Assembly: GCA_029101305.1 (NCBI GenBank)
Contig: JAQXQS010000168.1
Location: 1-56,657, forward strand
Source of the DNA: Clostridia bacterium
GTDB lineage: Bacteria > Bacillota > Clostridia > Lachnospirales > Lachnospiraceae
DNA: 56,657 bases
Direction of reading: 5' to 3'
The translations under genes were made by a program, and so were the position numbers. This document shows, piece by piece, positions 1-7,940 of the stretch (within the stretch, counting starts at the first letter, position 1; each line of letters opens with the position of its first letter). The notes beneath the pieces are model-generated. The model was not told the DNA's origin, made no database searches, and was given only the letters and a program-made list of their open reading frames with translations.

Positions 1-1032
1 TGCAATAATCGGATTCTTTGGATTAGGTTCCAGATTATCCGGTGTTATAATAGCATACTGAGAAGCCCTATTTGCGTTCTCAACATACATTCTTTCCCTT
101 TCAATTACAAATTTTGCCTGATAAGAACTTGTATATTCCCTGTGAATCAACGTATTGGCAATCATTTCACGGCTAATAATATTACGTAGACTCTTTCTCT
201 GATCTCCTTCCAGAAAAAATTTATCCAACAGATGTTTTCGGCCAAACTCCATCAACTGCTCATAGCTTTCGATTAGATTTGTTTTGATAATCTCCCGATC
301 GTCATAACGATCCGAATTGATTTTCCTAAGCAATGCATCCGTCACATAGGCTGGTGCAACATCCAAGATAACATCATCTTTACCAAGAAGCATCACTGCT
401 GCAAGATTATATCCTTGTGCTCCGGTAATACGATCTGTCCCATAAAGTTGAGCACTCCTTAACAGTTCCTCATCTGACATAGTATTCCACGGATGTCCCT
501 GACCATTACTGTTATTTGCTGCCATAATTCGAAGCTTTGGTAATAAATCCAATCGCAAATCTTCCATTTTCACATATGGGTAGATTTTTCTTTCTGTAAA
601 AATATCCTGCTTCCGTATATACATCTGCGCAATTTGTGCTGTAGCTGTAACCTTCACATCCGCATCATCTACCCGGTCATATATTACTTTTTTATAACTA
701 TGAACCTCTGCACTTGGTGGGACATGCACATGGATAATAATCTTATCTTCATAATTTACTATCTTTGGAGACAGATATATTGTAGGCGAAAACAGAGACG
801 GGTTACTAATGCAACTGATAAAATTCTTAACCATATCCGCAGCTGCTTTTTCTGAGACACCTGATACAGTACCATCATCTAATACACCCATAAAAAGATC
901 TCCACCAAAACGGTTCAGAAATGAACAGACAGTTTCATAAACATCATTCTCAATTCCATTTCCACAGCGTTTGAATTCTACTGCAATCGTTTCACCAATC
1001 TCAAATATAGATTTCATAGTCACCGAGTCCAT
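1..1032 (-). CDS. AlbA_2/Schlafen-like putative ATP-binding transcriptional regulator (3' end cut by window)
   Basis: The open frame runs from the ATG at 1032 off the left edge (344 codons seen, no stop). The N-terminal part has the AlbA_2 (divergent AAA_4, Schlafen-like) pattern: VEFKR near residue 17, then SFLNRFGGDLFMGV, followed by a lysine-poor central region. Residues around 285-320 (REMIANTLIHREYTS) resemble the HATPase_c_4 segment (N-A-hh-H-R-x-Y) of RecG-like/AlbA_2 ATP-binding proteins. Such proteins are often annotated as ATP-dependent DNA helicase RecG-related or as transcriptional regulators; the true role is unknown. The start at 1032 is preferred because GGAGG (1041-1045) sits 8 nt upstream. 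An in-frame ATG at 1086 is an alternative that would add 18 residues. The stretch looks more AT-rich than the housekeeping genes to its right. Confidence 0.8.
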   Translation of the reverse strand, partial: MDSVTMKSIFEIGETIAVEFKRCGNGIENDVYETVCSFLNRFGGDLFMGVLDDGTVSGVSEKAAADMVKNFISCISNPSLFSPTIYLSPKIVNYEDKIIIHVHVPPSAEVHSYKKVIYDRVDDADVKVTATAQIAQMYIRKQDIFTERKIYPYVKMEDLRLDLLPKLRIMAANNSNGQGHPWNTMSDEELLRSAQLYGTDRITGAQGYNLAAVMLLGKDDVILDVAPAYVTDALLRKINSDRYDDREIIKTNLIESYEQLMEFGRKHLLDKFFLEGDQRKSLRNIISREMIANTLIHREYTSSYQAKFVIERERMYVENANRASQYAIITPDNLEPNPKNPIIA

Positions 1033-1123
1033 ATATCCCACCTCCATCATCCAGCTGCACTTCCCAGTTTTCTGAAGCTTTGCCATTTTCTTTTTGTTCA
1101 TATAATATATCTATTTATTTTTC

Positions 1124-1152
1124 ATTATATGGCATTTCATATGTTATTTCAA
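1124..1152 (-). promoter_or_regulatory. Sigma-A type promoter of the AlbA_2 gene
   Basis: On the minus strand, TTGAAA (1147-1152) and TATAAT (1124-1129) are separated by 17 nt. Transcription would start near 1117, upstream of both candidate start codons. The rest of 1033-1217 is AT-rich with no further gene seen. Confidence 0.6.
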
Positions 1153-1217
1153 TTATATTTAACCGACACATCCATTTCATTACACAAACATGTATTCATC
1201 CAAAATCAGGCAAAACA

Positions 1218-3080
1218 TCAATTCGGCAGACTGTCCCTCACACACAACACCCCATACCCAATCTCCTCATTGGGATACCTCCCAAACGCCGGAAGTGGCT
1301 TCGCTCCTCTCCTCAGATATGCCTTCACTTTTTCCCCATATAAATAGGGATCATTTCCACGCACGATTCCCCATTCCATCAGTAAAGCTGCCGCCCCGGT
1401 TACAAATGGAGTCGAAAATGAAGTACCCGAAAACCGGGCATACCTACCACCAGCTCTTGGCGCAAGAATATCCACCCCAGGTGCCACCAGATCTGGTTTG
1501 GGATAAGGTAAAAGACTGCTGCCTCTTCCTGAAAAATCAGCGTAAGCGTTTAGCCGGGCATCATAAGCCCCTACACTGATCACTCTTCTGGAAGTAGCTG
1601 GAATTGTTAACGTTCCCTGGGCCCGTGGAAGGTAAAATGCAGTCCCGGGATTCAAAGTTTTGCTGCCGGGAAGCCAAAGCGAATAATTTCCATTTTTGAT
1701 CTTTTCTGCTGTCAGAATAATTTTCCAAACGCCGCTGTCTACATAGCCATTTTCTACCAGAAAATCCACATAAATCTCCTGCGTCACATGATACGGTGCT
1801 GGTTTTCCATAATATACCAACAGCTTTGTATTCCCGAGCAGCCAGCGTTGCGCTCCCAGTATTTCATCCAATGGACCAACCCGCTCACCAGCTGGATTTT
1901 CTATATAAATTTCCATTTCATCTTCATAATCTTTCCACAATTGGACATTTAAGGCCGGCTCAAACGCACCTACTCCCAATTCAATTTCCTGCGTTTCCCC
2001 ATTTGAAATTTTCCCGCCATAATGAAGGGCATCATTTCCATTATTTCCCATCCCCACGCAGAGTACTGTTTTCCCCATACTTGAAACTGAATCCAGATAA
2101 GTTTCCACCAGGGAATCCCCTCTGTGTGATCCATAATTATTCCCAAAACTCAGATTGATCACAATAGGACGTCTCATCTCCAGCGCCTGCCTTACCAGGT
2201 AATCTACCCCTTGCATCAGTTCCGTTGTCCGTGGAAAAGAATCCTCTCTTGGAATTCCCATTTTTACAACCAGAAGATCACTTTCATAAGCAACTCCACG
2301 GTTCCTTGCCCCTTTTGAAAAATCACTTCCGGCAGCTACCCCAAGTACAGCAGTTCCATGTCCACTTCTGTCTTCAGACGCAACAAGGCGCCGCCCCTCC
2401 TGTATCGGAAGAGACAACGCCTCATTGATTTCCTCATTCGTATATTCAGTTCCTGTCAGATAGCCATCTGGCGGATTGCCTGGAATGCCCTGATCCCACA
2501 GACGCAAAATCCTGGATTTTCCATCTGCTGTGAGAAATGCAGGATGCCGGTAATCCACGCCGGAATCCACAATTCCCACTAATATGCCCTTTCCACTCAG
2601 CTGCAGGTTTCCGGGCTCATCACGCTGCACCTGGTTAATGCAGCTTGCCTCTTTGGAAAAATAATCTTCAAAATATAACCTGGCAGGCTTTTCTATAAAC
2701 TCGATCTGTGGCCTTTTTGAATATTCATCCAGCATACTTTCCGGAAGTGTAACAATTGCATATCCGCCAAGCAGCGGTACTACGGATATTCCAGATCCGC
2801 CAAGTATGGAATTTATCGTATTTTCGAATTCGCGAGATATAGAAATTGCATTTTTTCCTGTTTCATCAAGGATAGATGGTACAACATTATTTATAACATT
2901 TGAACCTCCCCCCAAAGATATATCTGCCTCTCTCTCTCCCACCATACTGTATTTTACTATCACATCCCACATACGTGTCTGCTGGTCATAACCAACATTC
3001 AGATTTTCTGATTTTTCCCGCTCTTCTGCTGTGGAATTCAGGGCAAGATTTAAAAGATTATCCAGTTTCTGATCTGGCAT
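1218..3080 (-). CDS. S8 family serine peptidase, CspABC-like subtilase
   Basis: A 620-residue subtilisin-type serine protease. The catalytic triad is visible: Asp172 in GIVDSGVDYRHP, His241 in DRSGHGTAVLGVAAG and Ser554 in FSGTSFSTPFVTGAAALL; the oxyanion Asn lies in GMGNNGN near 346. Residues 1-160 form a propeptide-like region with no classical signal peptide. Residues about 365-490 are an inserted beta-rich domain between the Asn and Ser motifs, as in the Csp germination proteases of Clostridia and their many vegetative paralogues. All three residues are present, so it should be active, unlike pseudoprotease CspC. The start has GGGAG 7 nt upstream. No spore gene lies beside it, so a germination role is not supported here; it could be a general cell-surface or cytoplasmic protease. 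Confidence 0.9.
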   Translation of the reverse strand: MPDQKLDNLLNLALNSTAEEREKSENLNVGYDQQTRMWDVIVKYSMVGEREADISLGGGSNVINNVVPSILDETGKNAISISREFENTINSILGGSGISVVPLLGGYAIVTLPESMLDEYSKRPQIEFIEKPARLYFEDYFSKEASCINQVQRDEPGNLQLSGKGILVGIVDSGVDYRHPAFLTADGKSRILRLWDQGIPGNPPDGYLTGTEYTNEEINEALSLPIQEGRRLVASEDRSGHGTAVLGVAAGSDFSKGARNRGVAYESDLLVVKMGIPREDSFPRTTELMQGVDYLVRQALEMRRPIVINLSFGNNYGSHRGDSLVETYLDSVSSMGKTVLCVGMGNNGNDALHYGGKISNGETQEIELGVGAFEPALNVQLWKDYEDEMEIYIENPAGERVGPLDEILGAQRWLLGNTKLLVYYGKPAPYHVTQEIYVDFLVENGYVDSGVWKIILTAEKIKNGNYSLWLPGSKTLNPGTAFYLPRAQGTLTIPATSRRVISVGAYDARLNAYADFSGRGSSLLPYPKPDLVAPGVDILAPRAGGRYARFSGTSFSTPFVTGAAALLMEWGIVRGNDPYLYGEKVKAYLRRGAKPLPAFGRYPNEEIGYGVLCVRDSLPN

Positions 3081-3139
3081 CTGTATTCTCCCTATAGCAA
3101 TTTTCTATTTTATTTTATGCAATAGCCCGATTACAGAAT

Positions 3140-4681
3140 TCAATCTTCTTGTTGACACACTTTCGGCTCTACCACATTTCCCTGTACAACGCCTCCCTGA
3201 TTTTTCCCTTTTCGCATTCCTCTGACTACCTGCACATTTCCAAGAATCAGATAATCCATCTCTCTCTTGGAAATCTTTGCGAAATTTTTCCTGGAAACAA
3301 AATAGAAAGTAACTCCCATAAGTACCCACACGATCAATGCAGCAAATGACTGTGGTGCCATAAATGCCGGTGAACCAGGTACGATCAGAAGGAGCAGGAT
3401 CAGCACGGAAATAATGCAGCCGCCCATGGCTACCGCCGGATGAATTCTGTTTGTATCTGTAGCGTCGCCGTATTTTTTCAAAAGAATATACGCACCTGCA
3501 CAGGTAAAGAAATATCCAAAAGCAGTACCAACAGAACACATATCAACAACCCATCCGATTACTTCCCGTCCAAAGAACGGACAAATACAGCAAATGATCA
3601 TTGTGAAAACAACACACACAGACGGTGTTTTATGCTCCGGATGAACCTTTTCAAAGGCAGATGGAAGCATCTTTGCTCTTGCCATGCCAAATAAGAGACG
3701 GCTGGACGTCATAAAGAATCCATTCATTCCTGTGAAAATACCCATACACACAGCCAGTGCTACGAAGCATACACCAATTTTTCCCATTGCCAGATCAAGA
3801 ATTGCACCGGTATGCCATTTTACTAGTACTCCACTTTCATCTGTCATTGTCAAAACCTGCTGCCAGGGAATAACACAATCTGTTACAAGTGCCATTGCCC
3901 CATAAATCAAAGCGCCTACAATAAGAGCTGAAATAATCAACAGCTTGCATTTTTGTGGTGGAAAATCATATTCTTCTGCTGCCTGTGGAATGCAATCAAA
4001 TCCAACGTAGAGAAATGGTGCAAGTGCCAGAATTGAAACAAAACCGCTTCCCAGTGTTTTTCCCTCTGCGCCATAGGCAGGCTGAAGATTTGCCGCATCA
4101 AAATGACCAGTTACAATTACACCGGCTACCGATACAACTACAGCTGCACACATAATAAGAACCATGATCAGCTGAAGATTTCCAACTGATTTTGCACCTT
4201 TATAATTCATGATTCCAAAGAGAATAATGAAAAACAGAGACAATCCAACTTCGCCCATATATACATCATATCCGGCAATGGTGTACAGATAACCTCTGTT
4301 AAAGACTCCTGGGAAAATATAGGATGCCAGTACAGGAAGTGCCGTTGCATTCAGTGCTACGATTGACAGATAGCCAAGAGACAGCATCCATCCACATATA
4401 TAAGAGGCTGTCCTTCCAAATCCTTTATAAGCATAAGCAAATTCTCCGCCCGCTACCGGGAACTTTGCAATCATATAAGAATAACTATAACCGACTACGA
4501 TCATAAGTAATCCACCTGCCAGGAAGCCAAGGAACAAAGGAAGTGGTCCGCCTGCACGTTCAGTCCAGAGACCACCCTGTATGAAACAGCCCCATCCAAT
4601 AATTGAGCCAACTGCTACAGCCCATATGGAACCAGGCCCCATAGATTTTTTTAATTTTGTCCTTTTCTTTTTTTCACCCAT
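3140..4681 (-). CDS. APC-superfamily amino acid permease
   Basis: A 513-residue polytopic membrane protein of the APC amino acid/polyamine permease superfamily. The first helix carries the family signature (SIWAVAVGSIIGWGCFIQGG, Gly-rich unwound segment) and about twelve hydrophobic segments follow. PVAGGEFAYAYKGFGR is the typical loop after helix 2. The ATG at 4681 is chosen because AGGAGG lies 6 nt upstream; the longer frame would begin with a TTG inside that ribosome site. It follows the P-II-like gene by only 18 nt and is almost surely co-transcribed with it. Substrate cannot be read from sequence. The neighbouring transaminase, alcohol dehydrogenase and sulfonate-type exporter make taurine or another omega-amino compound a reasonable guess. 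Confidence 0.88.
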   Translation of the reverse strand: MGEKKKRTKLKKSMGPGSIWAVAVGSIIGWGCFIQGGLWTERAGGPLPLFLGFLAGGLLMIVVGYSYSYMIAKFPVAGGEFAYAYKGFGRTASYICGWMLSLGYLSIVALNATALPVLASYIFPGVFNRGYLYTIAGYDVYMGEVGLSLFFIILFGIMNYKGAKSVGNLQLIMVLIMCAAVVVSVAGVIVTGHFDAANLQPAYGAEGKTLGSGFVSILALAPFLYVGFDCIPQAAEEYDFPPQKCKLLIISALIVGALIYGAMALVTDCVIPWQQVLTMTDESGVLVKWHTGAILDLAMGKIGVCFVALAVCMGIFTGMNGFFMTSSRLLFGMARAKMLPSAFEKVHPEHKTPSVCVVFTMIICCICPFFGREVIGWVVDMCSVGTAFGYFFTCAGAYILLKKYGDATDTNRIHPAVAMGGCIISVLILLLLIVPGSPAFMAPQSFAALIVWVLMGVTFYFVSRKNFAKISKREMDYLILGNVQVVRGMRKGKNQGGVVQGNVVEPKVCQQED

Positions 4682-4699
4682 ATGCAACCTCCTGATGCG

Positions 4700-5035
4700 T
4701 CATTCGTCATCATCTTCTCTTGTCTCTTCACTAATCGTATATGCCTCGGCAATATCTGAAACAAAAATCTTTCCGTCACCATAATGACCATATTTGCCGC
4801 TTTTCGCGCTGTTGATGATAATATCTACAACTTCATCCTTTTCTTTATCCCCGACTGTAATATATAACATACTTTTTGCCATTTCCTGATAAAGCACATC
4901 TCCTACCTGGATTCCTTTTTCTTTTCCCCTTCCGGAAATAGCCCATTTGGAAAAAGCATAATACCCTTCTGCTTCCAAAGCTTTGATAACATCCATAACC
5001 TTTTCCGGGCGGACAATCGCTGTGATCAACTTCAT
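4700..5035 (-). CDS. P-II family signalling protein (GlnB/GlnK-like)
   Basis: A 111-residue protein of P-II size. It begins MKLITAIVRPEKVMDVIKAL, matching the P-II N terminus, and has the C-terminal block GDGKIFVSDIAEAYTI, which forms the nucleotide-binding and trimer core. P-II proteins sense ATP/ADP and 2-oxoglutarate and gate transporters or enzymes through the T-loop. The T-loop region (about 37-55) lacks the Tyr of the classic YRG(A/S)EY uridylylation site, so covalent control is unlikely. The start at 5035 gives the standard length and has AGGGAGA about 8 nt upstream; an in-frame ATG at 5062 would add nine residues. It lies directly before an APC permease rather than the usual AmtB, suggesting that it controls that permease. 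Confidence 0.85.
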   Translation of the reverse strand: MKLITAIVRPEKVMDVIKALEAEGYYAFSKWAISGRGKEKGIQVGDVLYQEMAKSMLYITVGDKEKDEVVDIIINSAKSGKYGHYGDGKIFVSDIAEAYTISEETREDDDE

Positions 5036-5077
5036 ACATTTCTCTCCCTTCTTCTCATCCATAAATCACCCAATCGC

Positions 5078-5106
5078 GCATATCTGCTTGTGCAGACATC
5101 CCTGTG
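5078..5106. repeat. Degenerate copy of an interspersed palindromic repeat
   Basis: The core CTGCTTGTGCAGACATCC resembles the better copies at 10011-10039, 40476-40511 and 44341-44377 (about 27 of 37 positions match by eye over the longer unit). It forms a short hairpin CTGC-TTGT-GCAG. It sits between the terminator of the dehydrogenase operon and the P-II gene. Confidence 0.45.
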
Positions 5107-5111
5107 AATGC

Positions 5112-5143
5112 AAAAAGAGCCCAGATACCTCGTATCCGGACTC
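5112..5143 (-). terminator. Intrinsic terminator after the alcohol dehydrogenase gene
   Basis: A 12-bp arm pair, 5117-5128 with 5132-5143 (two mismatches), and a 3-nt loop; on the minus strand the stem is followed by TTTTTG. It separates the transaminase/dehydrogenase unit from the P-II/permease unit. Confidence 0.75.
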
Positions 5144-5220
5144 CTTTGTCACTTTTTTATGGTACTATTATTATCCGTAAATTGCAAGTCTTTTTCTTTT
5201 ATTTATTAGATTCATCCGAT

Positions 5221-6348
5221 TTATTTTCCAGCCAGATACCGGTACATCTCATCTAACATTTCATCTGTAATTTCTACCGGGTTGTTGTATAGATTTGGAT
5301 GTCTGCTAATGTGAACAAGTTCTGCTATCTGAGCATCATCCAGTTCTAAATCTTTCAGGTCACATCTCAGTCTCATTTTCTTCTTTAATTCAAAAACTGC
5401 GTCTGCCATCTCATCTGCATCTTTAAAGCCTAGCTTTTCGGCAAATTCCTGTACCCGTTCTTTGCCTTCTCCCTTTGCATTGATTCTTATAAAGTAATCC
5501 AGTGTAAGACCACAGGCCTCGCCATGAGGAATACGATAAATATTGGTCAGCGGAAAAGAGCATGCATGGGAAGAAGTTGTTTTGGGCAGAGTAAAAGCTA
5601 ATCCGGCAATCAAAGATGCCTCACACATTTTTTCCCTTGCTTCTTCATCCTCAGGATTTTCATATACTCTGTAAAGATATTTAAATACCAGATCTGCTGC
5701 ATGCATCGCAAGTACATCACAGATTGGCTGATGTCCTTTGCTCCAGTATCCTTCGATTGCATGGGAAAGAACATCAATTCCGGTTCCCGCAGTAATATGA
5801 GGGGGCATCGTATACGTCAGCTCCGGATCAATAATAGCTGCTTCCGGATAAAAGCCTTCTGACACGATAGGCGCCTTTTTCCCATTGGCATGATCTGAAA
5901 GTACAGACACACAGGTTACTTCGCTTCCGGTTCCTGCTGTGGTTGGAATTGCAATCAGAGGTAAATGCTCCTGTGGCATTGCCACTCCTGTTCCGTGATA
6001 TTTACGGATGGAATCCGGGGTTAGAGCCACACTTGCAGCTGCTTTCGCACAGTCCATAGGGCTTCCGCCTCCAAGGGCGATTACAAAACCGATATTTTTC
6101 TGACGGATTACTTCTGCACAGGCATCTACCTCTGTAACGTCCGGATTCGGTGAAACATCTCCGAAGGACGCTACGATCAATCCGTCTGATTCTTTTATGA
6201 GCTTTTCTGCCAGACCGCTTTTAAAGAAAAACGGTCCGGCTACCAGAAGGCCTCGTTCACATCCAAGTTCTCTGGCTATTTTCTTAATTTCATGTACTCT
6301 GCCTTTGCCGAAATGAATTTTCACCGGCTGTAGATAATCCCAGTTCAT
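5221..6348 (-). CDS. Iron-containing (group III) alcohol dehydrogenase; candidate sulfoacetaldehyde reductase
   Basis: A 375-residue NAD(P)H-dependent alcohol dehydrogenase of the iron-activated family. The nucleotide loop GGGSPMDCAKA and the block PTTAGTGSEVT are present. Metal ligands are visible: Asp and His in GIDVLSHAIEGY, His in TTSSHACSF, and His in RIPHGEACGL. The start at 6348 is chosen over the longest frame (6405) because GGAGG lies 6 nt upstream and the longer form would overlap the previous gene. It follows the class III aminotransferase by 13 nt, so both should be one transcript. In that context it would reduce the aldehyde the transaminase makes. The same family includes the SarD/TauF sulfoacetaldehyde reductases of gut bacteria. 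Lactaldehyde or succinate semialdehyde reduction are alternatives. Confidence 0.9.
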   Translation of the reverse strand: MNWDYLQPVKIHFGKGRVHEIKKIARELGCERGLLVAGPFFFKSGLAEKLIKESDGLIVASFGDVSPNPDVTEVDACAEVIRQKNIGFVIALGGGSPMDCAKAAASVALTPDSIRKYHGTGVAMPQEHLPLIAIPTTAGTGSEVTCVSVLSDHANGKKAPIVSEGFYPEAAIIDPELTYTMPPHITAGTGIDVLSHAIEGYWSKGHQPICDVLAMHAADLVFKYLYRVYENPEDEEAREKMCEASLIAGLAFTLPKTTSSHACSFPLTNIYRIPHGEACGLTLDYFIRINAKGEGKERVQEFAEKLGFKDADEMADAVFELKKKMRLRCDLKDLELDDAQIAELVHISRHPNLYNNPVEITDEMLDEMYRYLAGK

Positions 6349-6361
6349 AGGCTGCCTCCGT

Positions 6362-7699
6362 TTAGTCACAGAATTTCTCGTCCACCATAGTAAGTACTTC
6401 ATCAAGGATCGGAAGATATTCTTCCAGTTCCTCTTTTGTGATGATCAGTGGCGGGCAGATTTCAATAAAGTTCTCACGTCCAAAGGTTGCAAATCCACGT
6501 TTCTTTAACTCTGCAAAAATCCAAGGCATTACAGGTCCAGGTACACCATATTCCTGCATTGGCTCTCTGGTTTCTTTGTTTTTCACCACTTCAAGTGCGC
6601 CAAACAAACCGATGCATCTTGCCTCACCAATACATTTATGTTTCTTTACCATTTCATCCATAAATGGTGCTACGATTTTATGCATTTCGGCTACATGACC
6701 TTCAATGTCATGTTCCTGGTAATATTTCATTGCAGCTACACCAGCAGCACATGCAAGAGTATGTCCACTGTAGGTAAGTCCGCACTGAAGAACATGGTCT
6801 TCAAAATATTCTGCCACTTTTTTGCTTACGATGCATCCGCCAAGCTGTACATAACCACAGGTAACACCTTTGGCAAATGTAATAATATCTGGTTTGATAT
6901 CAAAGTTCATAAATGCGAACATTTTTCCGGTACGGTAAAATCCTGCCATAACCTCGTCACAGATTAAAAGGATTCCATATTTATCACACAAAGCACGTAC
7001 ACCTTCCATATATCCGTCTGGCGGAAGGATTACGCCGTTGGCACCTACAATAGATTCCATCAGGATTGCTGCAACATTTCCCGGGCCCTCATATCTGAGC
7101 TGCAGATCCAATGCATCCAGATATTTCTTTGTTACTTCAGCATCATCTACCCCTTTTGTATATCCGTCACGATACATCTGTGGGTTCATGAAGTGTACGA
7201 ATCCGTTGGCACCACCGATTTCAGCAGCATATCTTCTCCAGTCACCTGATGCATTGGAAGCTCCCAGTGTAGCTCCATGATAACTTCTGTAGCAGGAAAA
7301 GATCTTGGTTCTTCCAGTTACCATACGTGCCATTTTGATCGCATTCTCATTGGATTCTGCGCCGCCATTTGTGAAGAAAACTCTTTTATAGGTATCTGCA
7401 CCGGCAGCTTCTACCAGCATTTTTGCCAGTGTACTCTTTGGTTCTGATGCATAAGCCGGAGCCATAAAGCACATCTTGTCAGCCTGTTCTTTAATTGCTT
7501 CTACTATTTCAGGCAGCTCATGTCCAAGGTTTGAGCAGACCAGAAGGGATGCCATATCAGCATATTTTTTTCCATCATAATCGTAAAAATAAATTCCCTG
7601 GGCTCTTTCTACCGGTAAAGCATCAACTCCTGATTTTGACCATGACTGCATTACATAATCTTTGTGCATCTGTGCAATTTCTTTTCCTGTTAAGCTCAT
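6362..7699 (-). CDS. Class III (omega) aminotransferase; candidate taurine aminotransferase
   Basis: A 445-residue PLP-dependent fold-type I aminotransferase of subgroup III. Motifs in order: TNGGAESNENAIKMAR (107-125), SYHGATLGAS with the cofactor-stacking Tyr (139-148), CDEVMAGFYRTG with PLP-binding Asp248, and ITFAKGVTCGY with Schiff-base Lys277. Members move an amino group from omega-amino compounds (GABA, beta-alanine, putrescine, taurine) to pyruvate or 2-oxoglutarate. The start has AGAGGAGG upstream. Gene order, with a downstream Fe-ADH and a nearby TauE/SafE exporter, resembles taurine-nitrogen loci in which Toa or Tpa makes sulfoacetaldehyde. The substrate call is inference; the fold and cofactor chemistry are secure. 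Confidence 0.9.
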   Translation of the reverse strand: MSLTGKEIAQMHKDYVMQSWSKSGVDALPVERAQGIYFYDYDGKKYADMASLLVCSNLGHELPEIVEAIKEQADKMCFMAPAYASEPKSTLAKMLVEAAGADTYKRVFFTNGGAESNENAIKMARMVTGRTKIFSCYRSYHGATLGASNASGDWRRYAAEIGGANGFVHFMNPQMYRDGYTKGVDDAEVTKKYLDALDLQLRYEGPGNVAAILMESIVGANGVILPPDGYMEGVRALCDKYGILLICDEVMAGFYRTGKMFAFMNFDIKPDIITFAKGVTCGYVQLGGCIVSKKVAEYFEDHVLQCGLTYSGHTLACAAGVAAMKYYQEHDIEGHVAEMHKIVAPFMDEMVKKHKCIGEARCIGLFGALEVVKNKETREPMQEYGVPGPVMPWIFAELKKRGFATFGRENFIEICPPLIITKEELEEYLPILDEVLTMVDEKFCD

Positions 7700-7752
7700 A
7701 GTAATTTCCTCCTCTTTATCTCTGCTTTCTAATTTCTCATTCCAGATTCAGG

Positions 7753-7774
7753 GTTTGTTTTGCGGTAAACAAAC
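7753..7774 (-). promoter_or_regulatory. Perfect inverted repeat, probable PucR operator before the aminotransferase
   Basis: GTTTGTTT-TGCGGT-AAACAAAC is an exact 8-bp dyad with a 6-nt spacer, 54-75 nt upstream of the aminotransferase start. The same sequence core recurs upstream of the exporter (9974-9996) and pucR (9191-9205). The other parts of 7700-7940 are the ribosome site and the pucR terminator. Confidence 0.6.
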
Positions 7775-7792
7775 TTATTTTTAATGATAAAA

Positions 7793-7836
7793 GCAAGAAA
7801 GGCGCCCGGTTCACATTTGCTTGTGAACCAGACGCC
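7793..7836 (-). terminator. Intrinsic terminator after pucR
   Basis: The stem GGCGcccGGTTCAC / GTGAACCagaCGCC lies at 7801-7836; on the minus strand it is followed by TTTCTTGCTTTT. It ends the pucR transcript before the aminotransferase operon begins. Confidence 0.7.
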
Positions 7837-7940
7837 TTTGTCTTATCTGAGTCATATATTACTCTTAACACAGGTAGCCCGCAATAGACATGTATCCAAT
7901 TATTTTTGTGCTACAGCACAATTCCCGGGAGATTTGTATA

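Noticed and set aside
7793-7836. Another copy of the interspersed repeat
   Set aside because: GGTTCAC...GTGAACC is unrelated to the TGTCTGC core and has a U-tract; it is a terminator.
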